From CBFIJI01 sp965662885 (GTDB lineage: Bacteria; Bacteroidota; Bacteroidia; Flavobacteriales; Flavobacteriaceae), in NCBI GenBank assembly GCA_965662885.1, contig CBFIJI010000010.1, forward strand, positions 1 to 38,666: a stretch of DNA of 38,666 bases, read 5' to 3'. The notes below the pieces were generated by a model. That model saw only the letters and a program-made list of their open reading frames with translations, made no database searches and was not told the origin of the DNA. A program made the translations under genes and the position numbers. The first letter of the stretch is position 1, and every line of letters begins with the position of its first letter. Positions 32,526 through 38,666 of the stretch are shown piece by piece.

Positions 32526-33062
32526 ATGAAGAACAAAATTATGCTCTTGACCGTTGAAAATAAATTTTTAGATGAAATTTTATCCTTTAAGGATAAAATG
32601 TTTAGAATCGCTAAGCGATTATTGGTTTCTTCTGAGGAAGCAGAAGACGCCACGCAAGAGGTTATGGTGAAACTTTGGCAAATGCCAAACGATAAATTAA
32701 TGGAGTTTAGAAGTCTCGAGGCCTACTCCATGACAATGATCAGAAATTTTTGTTTGGATCGCTTACGCTCAAAACAGGCTGCAAGAACTTCCTTGGATGA
32801 TAGTCTAATGCATGTTGTCAAAGCAGATAATTTGAATAACACCATCGAGGCAAGAGATGAAATGAGTTGGGTTGTTAAAATTATTGATCAATTACCAGAA
32901 CAAGAAAGAATAATTATACAGCTCCGTGATATTGAACAGTATGAGTTTGACAAAATTTCGGAGATTATGGGTTTACCAGAAGGGACTGTTCGTGTTTATT
33001 TATCTCGGGCAAGAAAAAAAATTAGAACTACATTTTTGAATATTAACAATCATGGACACTAA
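32526..33062 (+). CDS. ECF-type RNA polymerase sigma factor
   Basis: 178 residues (173 if the second ATG at 32541 is used). Region 2 is seen as LLVSSEEAEDATQEVMVKLWQ and MTMIRNFCLDRLRSK; region 4 as LPEQERIIIQLRDIEQYEFDKISEIMGLPEGTVRVYLSRARKKIR, ending at the C-terminus. It leads a four-gene operon and overlaps the next gene by 11 bp. Target promoters cannot be deduced, but autoregulation is usual for ECF factors with a coupled antagonist. It shares little sequence with the other ECF factor in the window beyond the family core. Confidence 0.94.
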   Translation: MKNKIMLLTVENKFLDEILSFKDKMFRIAKRLLVSSEEAEDATQEVMVKLWQMPNDKLMEFRSLEAYSMTMIRNFCLDRLRSKQAARTSLDDSLMHVVKADNLNNTIEARDEMSWVVKIIDQLPEQERIIIQLRDIEQYEFDKISEIMGLPEGTVRVYLSRARKKIRTTFLNINNHGH

Positions 33063-33483
33063 AAAAATAAAAATCTTATTAGAGCGCTATTTTGAGGGAA
33101 ATTCCTCCCTAGCCGAGGAACAACTGCTCCGTAATTATTTTTTGACCACAAAAAATATTCCTAGTGCATTAGAAAAATATCGTGTACTTTTTGCGTACTA
33201 CCAAAAGGCTCAACATGATAAATTTCCAAATAAAAAATCAAAAAAGCCATTGCTCTTTAGCTTTGCGGCAGTTGCGGCAAGCATTGCTTTTATTGTGTAT
33301 TTTTCTTTGCCTATAAATAACACCACAACGCCTCTTAGCGTTACAGATCAAGAGGAAGCAATGGCTGTTTATCAAGAGTTTAAATCGAATTTATTAATCG
33401 TTTCCAATCGTTATAATGAAGGTGTACAGAAAATTGCCTATCTCGATTATTGGAATCAAACCACCAAAAAATTAATTAAATAA
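33052..33483 (+). CDS. putative membrane-anchored anti-sigma factor
   Basis: 143 residues: an N-terminal cytoplasmic helical part (MDTKKIKILLERYFEGNSSLAEEQLLRNYF, with the EGNxSxxEExxLxxYF pattern of Bacteroidetes anti-sigma-like proteins), one membrane helix (~66-86, LLFSFAAVAASIAFIVYFSL), and a short periplasmic tail. The start overlaps the sigma gene by 11 bp, suggesting translational coupling and stoichiometric synthesis. It lacks a zinc-binding anti-sigma motif, so binding to the sigma factor is inferred from topology and position. Confidence 0.75.
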   Translation: MDTKKIKILLERYFEGNSSLAEEQLLRNYFLTTKNIPSALEKYRVLFAYYQKAQHDKFPNKKSKKPLLFSFAAVAASIAFIVYFSLPINNTTTPLSVTDQEEAMAVYQEFKSNLLIVSNRYNEGVQKIAYLDYWNQTTKKLIK

Positions 33484-33490
33484 AAAATCT

Positions 33491-34066
33491 ATGAAAAAAA
33501 TAATCCTAATAACCCTTGTTGCTTTATTTAGCCATTTGGGTGTCGCACAAAGTATTTTTGATCGATATGCCAACAGTAGTGAGGTTAGCTATTTCTCTAT
33601 CAGTCCTAAAATGTTTCAAATGTTGGGGCAAATGAGTATTAATGTCGATGACCCAGAAGCAGAGGAATTTTTTACGATGGTAAAAAGTATCAATAATTTT
33701 AAAGTCTTAATTTCTACAGAAGCCAAAATAAGCGGTGAAATGAAAACGTGGATTGAATCTCACATTAAAAAAGAAAAGCTTGAAACTTTGATGACTTTTA
33801 ATGATGAAAATGCCCAAAACATCGCATTTTACGTTAAAGAAGGAAGCTCAGAAAATAGGGTTTCACAATTATTGATGTTTTCCAAAGACATGAATTCGAG
33901 CAGTAATAAAGAAGAGAATCTTAAAGTCAATGGGAAGTCTTTAGAGTCTGTTCTCCTTTTATTAGAAGGGGACATTGACTTGAATCAAATTTCTAAACTT
34001 ACCGATAAAATGGATCTCCCCGGAGGAGAGCAACTGAAAAAAGCCAGCAAAAAAAAGTCCCTATAA
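33491..34066 (+). CDS. DUF4252 domain-containing protein (exported)
   Basis: 191 residues with a signal peptide (IILITLVALFSHLGVAQS). The mature part, SIFDRYANSSEVSYFSISPKMFQML with later INNFKVLISTE and LLMFSKDMNSS, matches DUF4252, a Bacteroidetes family typically found in ECF-sigma operons. The function is unknown; it is probably periplasmic or outer-membrane associated. The gene follows the anti-sigma-like gene by 7 bp and precedes a second DUF4252 gene by 3 bp, so the four are one transcript. Confidence 0.82.
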   Translation: MKKIILITLVALFSHLGVAQSIFDRYANSSEVSYFSISPKMFQMLGQMSINVDDPEAEEFFTMVKSINNFKVLISTEAKISGEMKTWIESHIKKEKLETLMTFNDENAQNIAFYVKEGSSENRVSQLLMFSKDMNSSSNKEENLKVNGKSLESVLLLLEGDIDLNQISKLTDKMDLPGGEQLKKASKKKSL

Positions 34067-34069
34067 CTT

Positions 34070-34648
34070 ATGAAAAAGTCAATTTTTACCTCTATACTGT
34101 GTTGCTTAATACTTCTTTTAGGAGCGTGTAGTTCACAACCGAGTCTTCAAAAGTATTTTATTGAAAAAATGGAAGATCCTGCTTTTTTAGTAGTGAATCT
34201 CCCTATAAATCTTCAGGAATTGTTTTCTGAAGAACTTAACCAAGAAGAAACAGCAATCCTTCAAAGCATCAATAAATTAAACCTTTTATTTTTCAATACT
34301 AAAGGAAAGGATGCCGAACGCTATCAAACTGAAATTGGTCAATTATCCCAAATTCTTGAAGGGGATCATTTTGAGGAATTAATTTCTTTCCGTGCTTTTG
34401 AAAGTAATGGAAGTGTACTTTTTGAAGGCAGTTCATCAGATATTGATGAAGGAATTATTTGGTTACAAAGTCCCAAATTCGGTTTTGGTATAATCCGGAT
34501 ATTAGGTAATAAAATGAACCCCCTAGCTTTAATGACCTTAATCAAAAAAATAGATAAGGAAAAACTGACTACAAAAGGAGCTGAACAACTAGCTCCTTTT
34601 ATGGATACGCTTAAGGGGTTAAAAGAAGAAGCTGAAAAAGAAGTCTAA
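34070..34648 (+). CDS. DUF4252 domain-containing lipoprotein
   Basis: 192 residues beginning with a lipoprotein signal, LCCLILLLGACSS (Cys at about residue 20). The body (FLVVNLPINLQELFSEELNQEE, LNLLFFNTKGKDAERYQ, GIIRILGNKMNPLALMTLIKKID) follows the DUF4252 pattern and is a diverged paralogue of the preceding protein, though alignment between the two is weak by eye. Last gene of the ECF operon. Possibly a lipid-anchored partner of the soluble DUF4252 protein; role unknown. Confidence 0.8.
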   Translation: MKKSIFTSILCCLILLLGACSSQPSLQKYFIEKMEDPAFLVVNLPINLQELFSEELNQEETAILQSINKLNLLFFNTKGKDAERYQTEIGQLSQILEGDHFEELISFRAFESNGSVLFEGSSSDIDEGIIWLQSPKFGFGIIRILGNKMNPLALMTLIKKIDKEKLTTKGAEQLAPFMDTLKGLKEEAEKEV

Positions 34649-34657
34649 TAAATTAGC

Positions 34658-36001
34658 TTAAATCCCCGTATAATTAAACGGGGAAATATCTTTCAATTCT
34701 TTTTTTATACTAGGGTTAACGTCTAGTGTATCAATAAATTTAACGAGGGCATTTTTATCAATAACATGATTGGTACGTGTTAATTCTTTCAATGCTTCGT
34801 AGGGGTTTGGATAGCCTTCTCTCCTTAAAATAGTTTGGATGGCTTCTGCAACTACGGCCCAGTTATTCTCTAAGTCCTCCTTTATTTTATCCTCGTTAAT
34901 TAGTAATTTACTTAAGCCTTTTAATGTCGATTTGAATCCAATAATAGTATGGCCAAAAGGGACTCCAATATTTCGAAGTACCGTACTATCTGTCAAATCA
35001 CGTTGAAGCCTTGAAACAGGAAGTTTGGAGGAGAAAAATTCAAATAGCGCATTTGCAATTCCCATATTTCCTTCTGAATTTTCAAAATCAATGGGGTTAA
35101 CTTTATGCGGCATCGCTGAGGAGCCTACTTCATTAGCACTAATTTGTTGTTTGAAATAGTCCATTGCAATATATTGCCATAAGTCCCGATTGAGGTCAAT
35201 AAATACCGTATTGATCCGTTTCATTGCATCACAAAGGGCTGCAAAATTATCATAATGTTCAATTTGTGTGGTAGGAAAGGAATACGACAAGCCCAATTTT
35301 TGTTCAACAAACGCAGTTCCAAAGTCTTTCCAATTGATTTCGGGATAGGCAATGGTATGTGCATTAAAATTCCCGGTTGCTCCGGCGAACTTTGCAGCAT
35401 GGGGAATTTGAAGTAATTGTTCTTTTTGAACGCTTATTCTTTTTATAAATACTGCTAATTCTTTTCCAAGTCGTGTTGGAGAGGCTGGTTGACCATGGGT
35501 TCGAGCCAGCATAGGTACGTGATTGTATTTGGAAGCAAGATCTTCCAGTTGTTCCAAAAGATTGTCCAGTTCAGGAAGATATACCGTTTCTAAGGCTTCT
35601 TTGATGGATAGGGGAATCGCTGTATTGTTGATGTCTTGTGAGGTAAGGCCAAAATGTATAAACTCCTTATATTGTTGTAATTCTAGTTTATCAAATTCTT
35701 TTTTGATAAAATATTCAACGGCTTTTACATCATGGTTAGTCGTACTCTCAATCTCTTTAATGGCAATGGCATCATCTGTGGTGAAATGTTTATAAATACT
35801 CCGTAAGTCTTCAAACATGGAAGCGTTAAAGTCTTTTAATTGCGGAAGAGGTAATTCACAGAGTGCAATAAAATATTCTATTTCAACCAAAATTCGATAT
35901 CGAATAAGGGCTTCTTCAGAAAAGAAATTGGAAAGTGATTTTGTTTTTAAACGATAGCGTCCGTCAATAGGGGAAATGGCATTCAACGCAGTGAGTAGCA
36001 T
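34658..36001 (-). CDS. purB: adenylosuccinate lyase
   Basis: 447 residues, normal for PurB. Motifs: the N-terminal SPIDGRYRLKT, catalytic His in LARTHGQPASPTRLGKEL (His169), and the fumarase-superfamily signature GSSAMPHKVNP (293-303) with Ser on the mobile loop. It removes fumarate from SAICAR and from adenylosuccinate, thus acting twice in purine synthesis. With purL it is the second purine gene of the window, but the two are 23 kb apart. A 7-bp GC-rich hairpin lies at the 3' end across the last codons. Upstream gene 36057-36590 lies 55 bp away in the same direction. Confidence 0.96.
   Translation of the reverse strand: MLLTALNAISPIDGRYRLKTKSLSNFFSEEALIRYRILVEIEYFIALCELPLPQLKDFNASMFEDLRSIYKHFTTDDAIAIKEIESTTNHDVKAVEYFIKKEFDKLELQQYKEFIHFGLTSQDINNTAIPLSIKEALETVYLPELDNLLEQLEDLASKYNHVPMLARTHGQPASPTRLGKELAVFIKRISVQKEQLLQIPHAAKFAGATGNFNAHTIAYPEINWKDFGTAFVEQKLGLSYSFPTTQIEHYDNFAALCDAMKRINTVFIDLNRDLWQYIAMDYFKQQISANEVGSSAMPHKVNPIDFENSEGNMGIANALFEFFSSKLPVSRLQRDLTDSTVLRNIGVPFGHTIIGFKSTLKGLSKLLINEDKIKEDLENNWAVVAEAIQTILRREGYPNPYEALKELTRTNHVIDKNALVKFIDTLDVNPSIKKELKDISPFNYTGI
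34663..34684. terminator. weak GC-rich hairpin between the convergent DUF4252 and purB genes
   Basis: TCCCCGT (34663-34669) pairs with ACGGGGA (34678-34684) with an 8-nt loop. It lies over the final purB codons, 15 bp after the DUF4252 stop. On the minus strand TTTAAGC follows, on the plus strand AATATC, so no true T-run; it may still slow or stop both transcripts. Confidence 0.4.
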
Positions 36002-36056
36002 GCTTATAATAAATTAGATGTTGTAAAGATACGATGAAAGAATAGAATTGATAAAA

Positions 36057-36590
36057 TCATTCTTTAAAAACCCGCTTTATGGAAACAATCATTCCTGGTT
36101 TTTTTACAAATTCATCATTTTCAATAGCTTCTTTTAAGGTAGCCTTGATCCAAGGTCGTGTGTTTTTCAAAAGCGATATTGTCTTAATTGCAAAACTAAA
36201 AGTAGCTGTTTTTGCGGGTGCAATCACCCAGTCAAAGGCAATGTCTAGTATGCTATCAATTTGTATGGTATTAAGTTTTTTAAAGGCGGTTTCATCTAGG
36301 ACATAGTAATATAAAATTTTACTCAGCGGCCTTTGCATGCTCGAATGGTTGATTTTCGGAAGTTGCTCCAAAAAATAATCAAATCGAGATCTTAATAGTA
36401 TAATGTTTTCAAGTAAAAGCTGTTCCAGTATCCAGCTCGATACAATATGGATTCGTTGTGCCCTACTGTCAAGAGCTAAATTAAAAAGGTGGTCAAAATG
36501 ATTGGGATGATTTTTTATTATGGAAGCTCCCTTTTGACGGTCAGCAAGGGAGGCAGTTAATTTGGAGAGTTGGTTTTCTAGTGAATTCAC
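36057..36590 (-). CDS. unknown helical repeat-like protein, upstream of purB
   Basis: 177 residues, no signal peptide and no membrane segment. It is strongly helical with a repeated pattern of Leu-rich amphipathic helices (e.g. RIHIVSSWILEQLLLENIILL, FDYFLEQLPKI), reminiscent of HEAT-type solenoids but without a clear repeat consensus. I do not recognise a family. The gene overlaps nothing; it starts 2 bp after the stop of the carboxypeptidase-regulatory-like gene, so they are cotranscribed, and purB follows 55 bp on. Homologues, if found, may carry a misleading purB label from neighbourhood. Confidence 0.7.
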   Translation of the reverse strand: MNSLENQLSKLTASLADRQKGASIIKNHPNHFDHLFNLALDSRAQRIHIVSSWILEQLLLENIILLRSRFDYFLEQLPKINHSSMQRPLSKILYYYVLDETAFKKLNTIQIDSILDIAFDWVIAPAKTATFSFAIKTISLLKNTRPWIKATLKEAIENDEFVKKPGMIVSIKRVFKE

Positions 36591-36592
36591 GT

Positions 36593-37354
36593 TTACAATT
36601 GGAGAACCCGATATTCGTCATAACACTCACTCATAGCTTCCAAAATTTGAAGATCATTGGCTCCTTTGATGAAGGCATCCGAATAGTTACAGTTTCTTAA
36701 AATTTCGTCAATATCAACTTTTTTGATGTTGAGTAGTTGTTTGAGTACTTCTCGATCAAATTTTGAAGCCAATAGGTTTTTAATTTCATCGTTTTCTCTC
36801 ATTTTTTTGAGTTTTCGCATCTGTACGGGATTTTTACCAAATAAATTGTGTAAAAAATCAGCAGGGTTGAACAGTGCACCCAAGGCTTTGTTGATTGCTC
36901 CTTTATTTCGATTTCCCGCTTCATATCCAATGTTAGGGAGTCCAGAAATACTATACCGTGCCGCCGTGTTAATCGGTACATTTTTAGCGTCAACATCTAG
37001 ATAACCAGTTAGTTGGTACGGACGAATAATGATTTCTTCCAACGCAAAAGCCAATTCGGTCATGCTAAATTTCGTATTTCCAAATTTGATCATATCGTTG
37101 GTAATTCCAATTTTAAAGGGTTTATAACCTAAATAGGAAAAATAGAGGGTATCGTTAGCAGCAGCTTGAATTTCGAAGTTTCCTTTCTTATCAGTAATAA
37201 CTCCGACAACACGGTTAAGGTTTACCACATGGACACTTTGCATGGGTAAGCCTGTAGTTTCATTCTCAACGGTTCCATTAAAGGAAATAGGTGTTTGCTG
37301 AGACTGCAACAAGATAAGCTTGAAAAAAAACAATAAAAGGAGTGACTTCCGCAT
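36593..37354 (-). CDS. carboxypeptidase-like regulatory domain (CarboxypepD_reg-like) protein
   Basis: 253 residues with a signal peptide (SLLLLFFFKLILLQSQQ). Residues ~24-105 form the CarboxypepD_reg-like beta-sandwich: FNGTVENETTGLPMQSVHVVN, GVITDKKGNFEIQA, DTLYFSYLGYKPFKI. The remainder is helical and contains NRNKGAINKALGALFNPADFLHNLFG and MRKLKKMRENDEI, with no recognised domain. Such proteins are common in Bacteroidetes and are thought to bind or assemble at the outer membrane; no enzyme active site is visible. The neighbouring unknown gene starts 2 bp downstream. Confidence 0.82.
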   Translation of the reverse strand: MRKSLLLLFFFKLILLQSQQTPISFNGTVENETTGLPMQSVHVVNLNRVVGVITDKKGNFEIQAAANDTLYFSYLGYKPFKIGITNDMIKFGNTKFSMTELAFALEEIIIRPYQLTGYLDVDAKNVPINTAARYSISGLPNIGYEAGNRNKGAINKALGALFNPADFLHNLFGKNPVQMRKLKKMRENDEIKNLLASKFDREVLKQLLNIKKVDIDEILRNCNYSDAFIKGANDLQILEAMSECYDEYRVLQL

Positions 37355-37422
37355 TTTTTTTATAAAAATAGCAAATTAATGGAGGTTTCAAATAAGAATG
37401 ATGTTAATCTCCTTTTTTTTGG

Positions 37423-37995
37423 TTACTTGTTTAAAAAAAGGAGTAACTTTTTAAAAGCTCTTGCCCGATGACTGATTTTGTTTTTTTCTGCCAAGGAAAA
37501 TTCAGCAAAGCTTTGCTCGTATCCAGTGGGTCTAAAAATAGGGTCATATCCAAACCCTGAAGTTCCTTTTTTTTTGTGGAGGATTTCACCGTTCACAGTC
37601 CCTTCAAATTCTTTTTCTACACCATCAAATGTCAATGCAATTACGGTTCTAAATTGAGCAGACCTATCTTCTTTATTTCTCAGTTCCACTAACAATTTTT
37701 CCATATTCTTTTCCGCATTTTTTTCTTCTCCTGCATAGCGTGCTGAATACACCCCAGGCGCCCCTGACAAACTGGGTACTTCCAAGCCACTATCATCTGC
37801 AAAACAATCCAAGCCAAAGTTCTTTTTAACAAAGTGGGCTTTGATCCAAGCATTCTCTTCTAGGGTTGTCCCATATTCTTCGATAGGATCGTTACATCCT
37901 ATATCTGTTAGACTTACCAATTCGATGAAGTTTGGTAATAGGGGTTTAATTTCTTCAAGTTTATTTAAATTGTGAGTAGCAAAAACGAGCTTCAT
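37423..37995 (-). CDS. rdgB: non-canonical purine NTP pyrophosphatase (RdgB/HAM1)
   Basis: 190 residues. Family signatures are intact: FATHNLNKLEEI at the N-terminus, FADDSGLEVPSLSGAPGVYSARYAG (metal and base pocket), GFGYDPIF and SHRARAFKKL at the end. It hydrolyses ITP, dITP and XTP to the monophosphates, preventing their use in nucleic acids. It begins one base after the rlmH stop, so both are on one transcript. The downstream gene starts 68 bp away. Confidence 0.96.
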   Translation of the reverse strand: MKLVFATHNLNKLEEIKPLLPNFIELVSLTDIGCNDPIEEYGTTLEENAWIKAHFVKKNFGLDCFADDSGLEVPSLSGAPGVYSARYAGEEKNAEKNMEKLLVELRNKEDRSAQFRTVIALTFDGVEKEFEGTVNGEILHKKKGTSGFGYDPIFRPTGYEQSFAEFSLAEKNKISHRARAFKKLLLFLNK

Positions 37996-37996
37996 A

Positions 37997-38470
37997 TTAG
38001 TTGTTATGATAAGGGTGGTTATTTAAAATGGTAAAGGCACGATAAAGTTGTTCACAAAAGAAAAGTCGAATCATTTGATGCGAAAAAGTCATTTTTGAAA
38101 GGGAAAGTTTTTCTTTATAACGATTTTTTAAGTCTTCAGAAAAGCCAAAAGCACCTCCAACTACAAAAACCAAGCGCTGTTTTCCCATGACAAGATTTTT
38201 CTCCATTTTTTTGGCAAAGGTATTTGAATTGAATTCTTTACCCAATTCATCTAAGAGGATTACATGATCTCCATTTTTAATTCTCTGTTCAATCAACTTA
38301 GCTTCTTCCACTCTTTTTTGAGCAGGAGCATTTATTTTCTTGATTTTATTTTCAGGGATGTTTTCAATATTAAATTTAACATAGTGATTGATCCTTTTTG
38401 TATACATATCCATTAGATCAACAAACATTTTTTGGTCTGTTTTACCTACACACAATAATAAAATAGTCAT
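37997..38470 (-). CDS. rlmH: 23S rRNA (pseudouridine1915-N3)-methyltransferase
   Basis: 157 residues from the ATG at 38470, matching the usual 155-160; an upstream TTG would add five residues without support. SPOUT-fold features: LLLCVGKTDQKM, VILLDELGKEFNSNTFAKKM, the SAM-knot FVVGGAFGFSEDLK and the C-terminal SLSKMTFSHQMIRLFFCEQLYRA, which the family uses to read the ribosomal A-site region. It methylates pseudouridine at 1915 of assembled 70S ribosomes. A TACATTTG box ends four bases before the ATG, hinting at a leaderless transcript. Cotranscribed with rdgB. Confidence 0.96.
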   Translation of the reverse strand: MTILLLCVGKTDQKMFVDLMDMYTKRINHYVKFNIENIPENKIKKINAPAQKRVEEAKLIEQRIKNGDHVILLDELGKEFNSNTFAKKMEKNLVMGKQRLVFVVGGAFGFSEDLKNRYKEKLSLSKMTFSHQMIRLFFCEQLYRAFTILNNHPYHNN

Positions 38471-38474
38471 GCTA

Positions 38475-38482
38475 CAAATGTA
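38475..38482 (-). promoter_or_regulatory. -7 box (TACATTTG) of rlmH
   Basis: On the minus strand this fits TAnnTTTG and is followed by TAGC and the rlmH ATG. The same four-base spacing occurs before the RsmB-like gene. No clear -33 TTTG is seen. Confidence 0.45.
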
Positions 38483-38535
38483 CAAAGTCCAAAGAATTCC
38501 TTTCTGAATATTATGTAAAGTATTAAGTAGGCACT

Positions 38536-38543
38536 TATATTTG
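38536..38543 (+). promoter_or_regulatory. -7 box (TATATTTG) of the right-edge gene
   Basis: Perfect TAnnTTTG match ending 21 bp before the ATG at 38565; no clear TTTG is visible at -33. Confidence 0.5.
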
Positions 38544-38564
38544 TATAACTAGTTACTTTAATTT

Positions 38565-38666
38565 ATGAACAGGCTATTAGATTTACCCTTAATCAAACAA
38601 CTTGTCACTTTTTTAAAAGCGATCAAGCCTCCAGGGTTTAATGGTTTTTCTCTTTTTGATTTGCTT
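38565..38666 (+). CDS. YihY/virulence factor BrkB family protein (5' fragment)
   Basis: Only the first 34 codons are in the window; the frame is open to the right edge. The visible sequence, LDLPLIKQLVTFLKAIKPPG followed by FNGFSLFDLL, resembles the N-terminus of flavobacterial YihY/BrkB family proteins (xIPxIxxLVxFxKxIKLPGxxGLSLYDLL), which continue with about six membrane helices. It is divergent from rlmH, with a TATATTTG promoter box upstream. The family's function is not settled. The call rests on a short stretch and would be confirmed by the sequence to the right. Confidence 0.6.
   Translation, partial: MNRLLDLPLIKQLVTFLKAIKPPGFNGFSLFDLL

Noticed and set aside
37380..37422. GGAGGTT/AATCTCC pairing with eight T residues after it, downstream of rdgB
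   Set aside because: The T-run follows on the plus strand, but the flanking genes are on the minus strand and no plus-strand transcript is expected; the stem includes a G-T pair and a long loop.

Overview
The window reads as chromosomal DNA of a low-GC marine-type Bacteroidota, most likely Flavobacteriaceae. The grounds are a T9SS C-terminal sorting domain beside a PorP/SprF protein, promoters of the TTTG-N19-21-TAnnTTTG type, absence of Shine-Dalgarno sequences, and lineage families such as DUF4199, DUF4252, DUF6580 and flavobacterial ECF sigma/anti-sigma cassettes. It is gene-dense and almost entirely housekeeping: about 36 genes, no intergenic gap over 300 bp, and no IS element, prophage, CRISPR array, tRNA or rRNA that I can see.

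Layout. 1-1958 (+): the end of a secreted T9SS cargo protein and its PorP/SprF partner. 1955-7480 (-): an M28 exopeptidase, then a fatty-acid degradation group (acyl-CoA ligase, MarR regulator, acyl-CoA dehydrogenase) with a perfect 38-bp palindrome just before marR. 7537-12492 (-): purL and an RsmB-like rRNA methyltransferase. 12516-13996 (-): an overlapping ECF sigma / anti-sigma-like / Spy-like cassette. 14045-19081 (-): an envelope or sugar cluster (DUF4199, family 2 glycosyltransferase, phosphosugar mutase, MsbA-type ABC exporter). 19194-21100: rpmE2 and a peptide-binding lipoprotein sharing one bidirectional terminator. 21154-25072: mtaB, a small GNAT-like protein, an alpha/beta hydrolase, an MltD-like transglycosylase and a TPR membrane protein. 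25166-30927 (+): rpmH, carB, a DUF6580 membrane protein, then a cobalamin riboswitch and its BtuB-type receptor. 30945-34648: an S41 protease lipoprotein divergent from a second ECF operon (sigma, anti-sigma-like, two DUF4252 proteins). 34658-38470 (-): purB, an unknown helical protein, a carboxypeptidase-regulatory-like protein, rdgB and rlmH. The right edge holds the start of a YihY/BrkB-family gene.

How the genes fit together. purL, purB, carB and rdgB cover purine and pyrimidine synthesis and nucleotide-pool cleaning. rpmE2, rpmH, mtaB, rlmH and the RsmB-like enzyme serve translation. The MarR palindrome and riboswitch are the clearest regulatory devices. The two ECF cassettes are the least characterised systems and, with the palindrome and an intragenic hairpin in the glycosyltransferase gene, deserve the closest second look. 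I found no clear evidence of a wholly new system.
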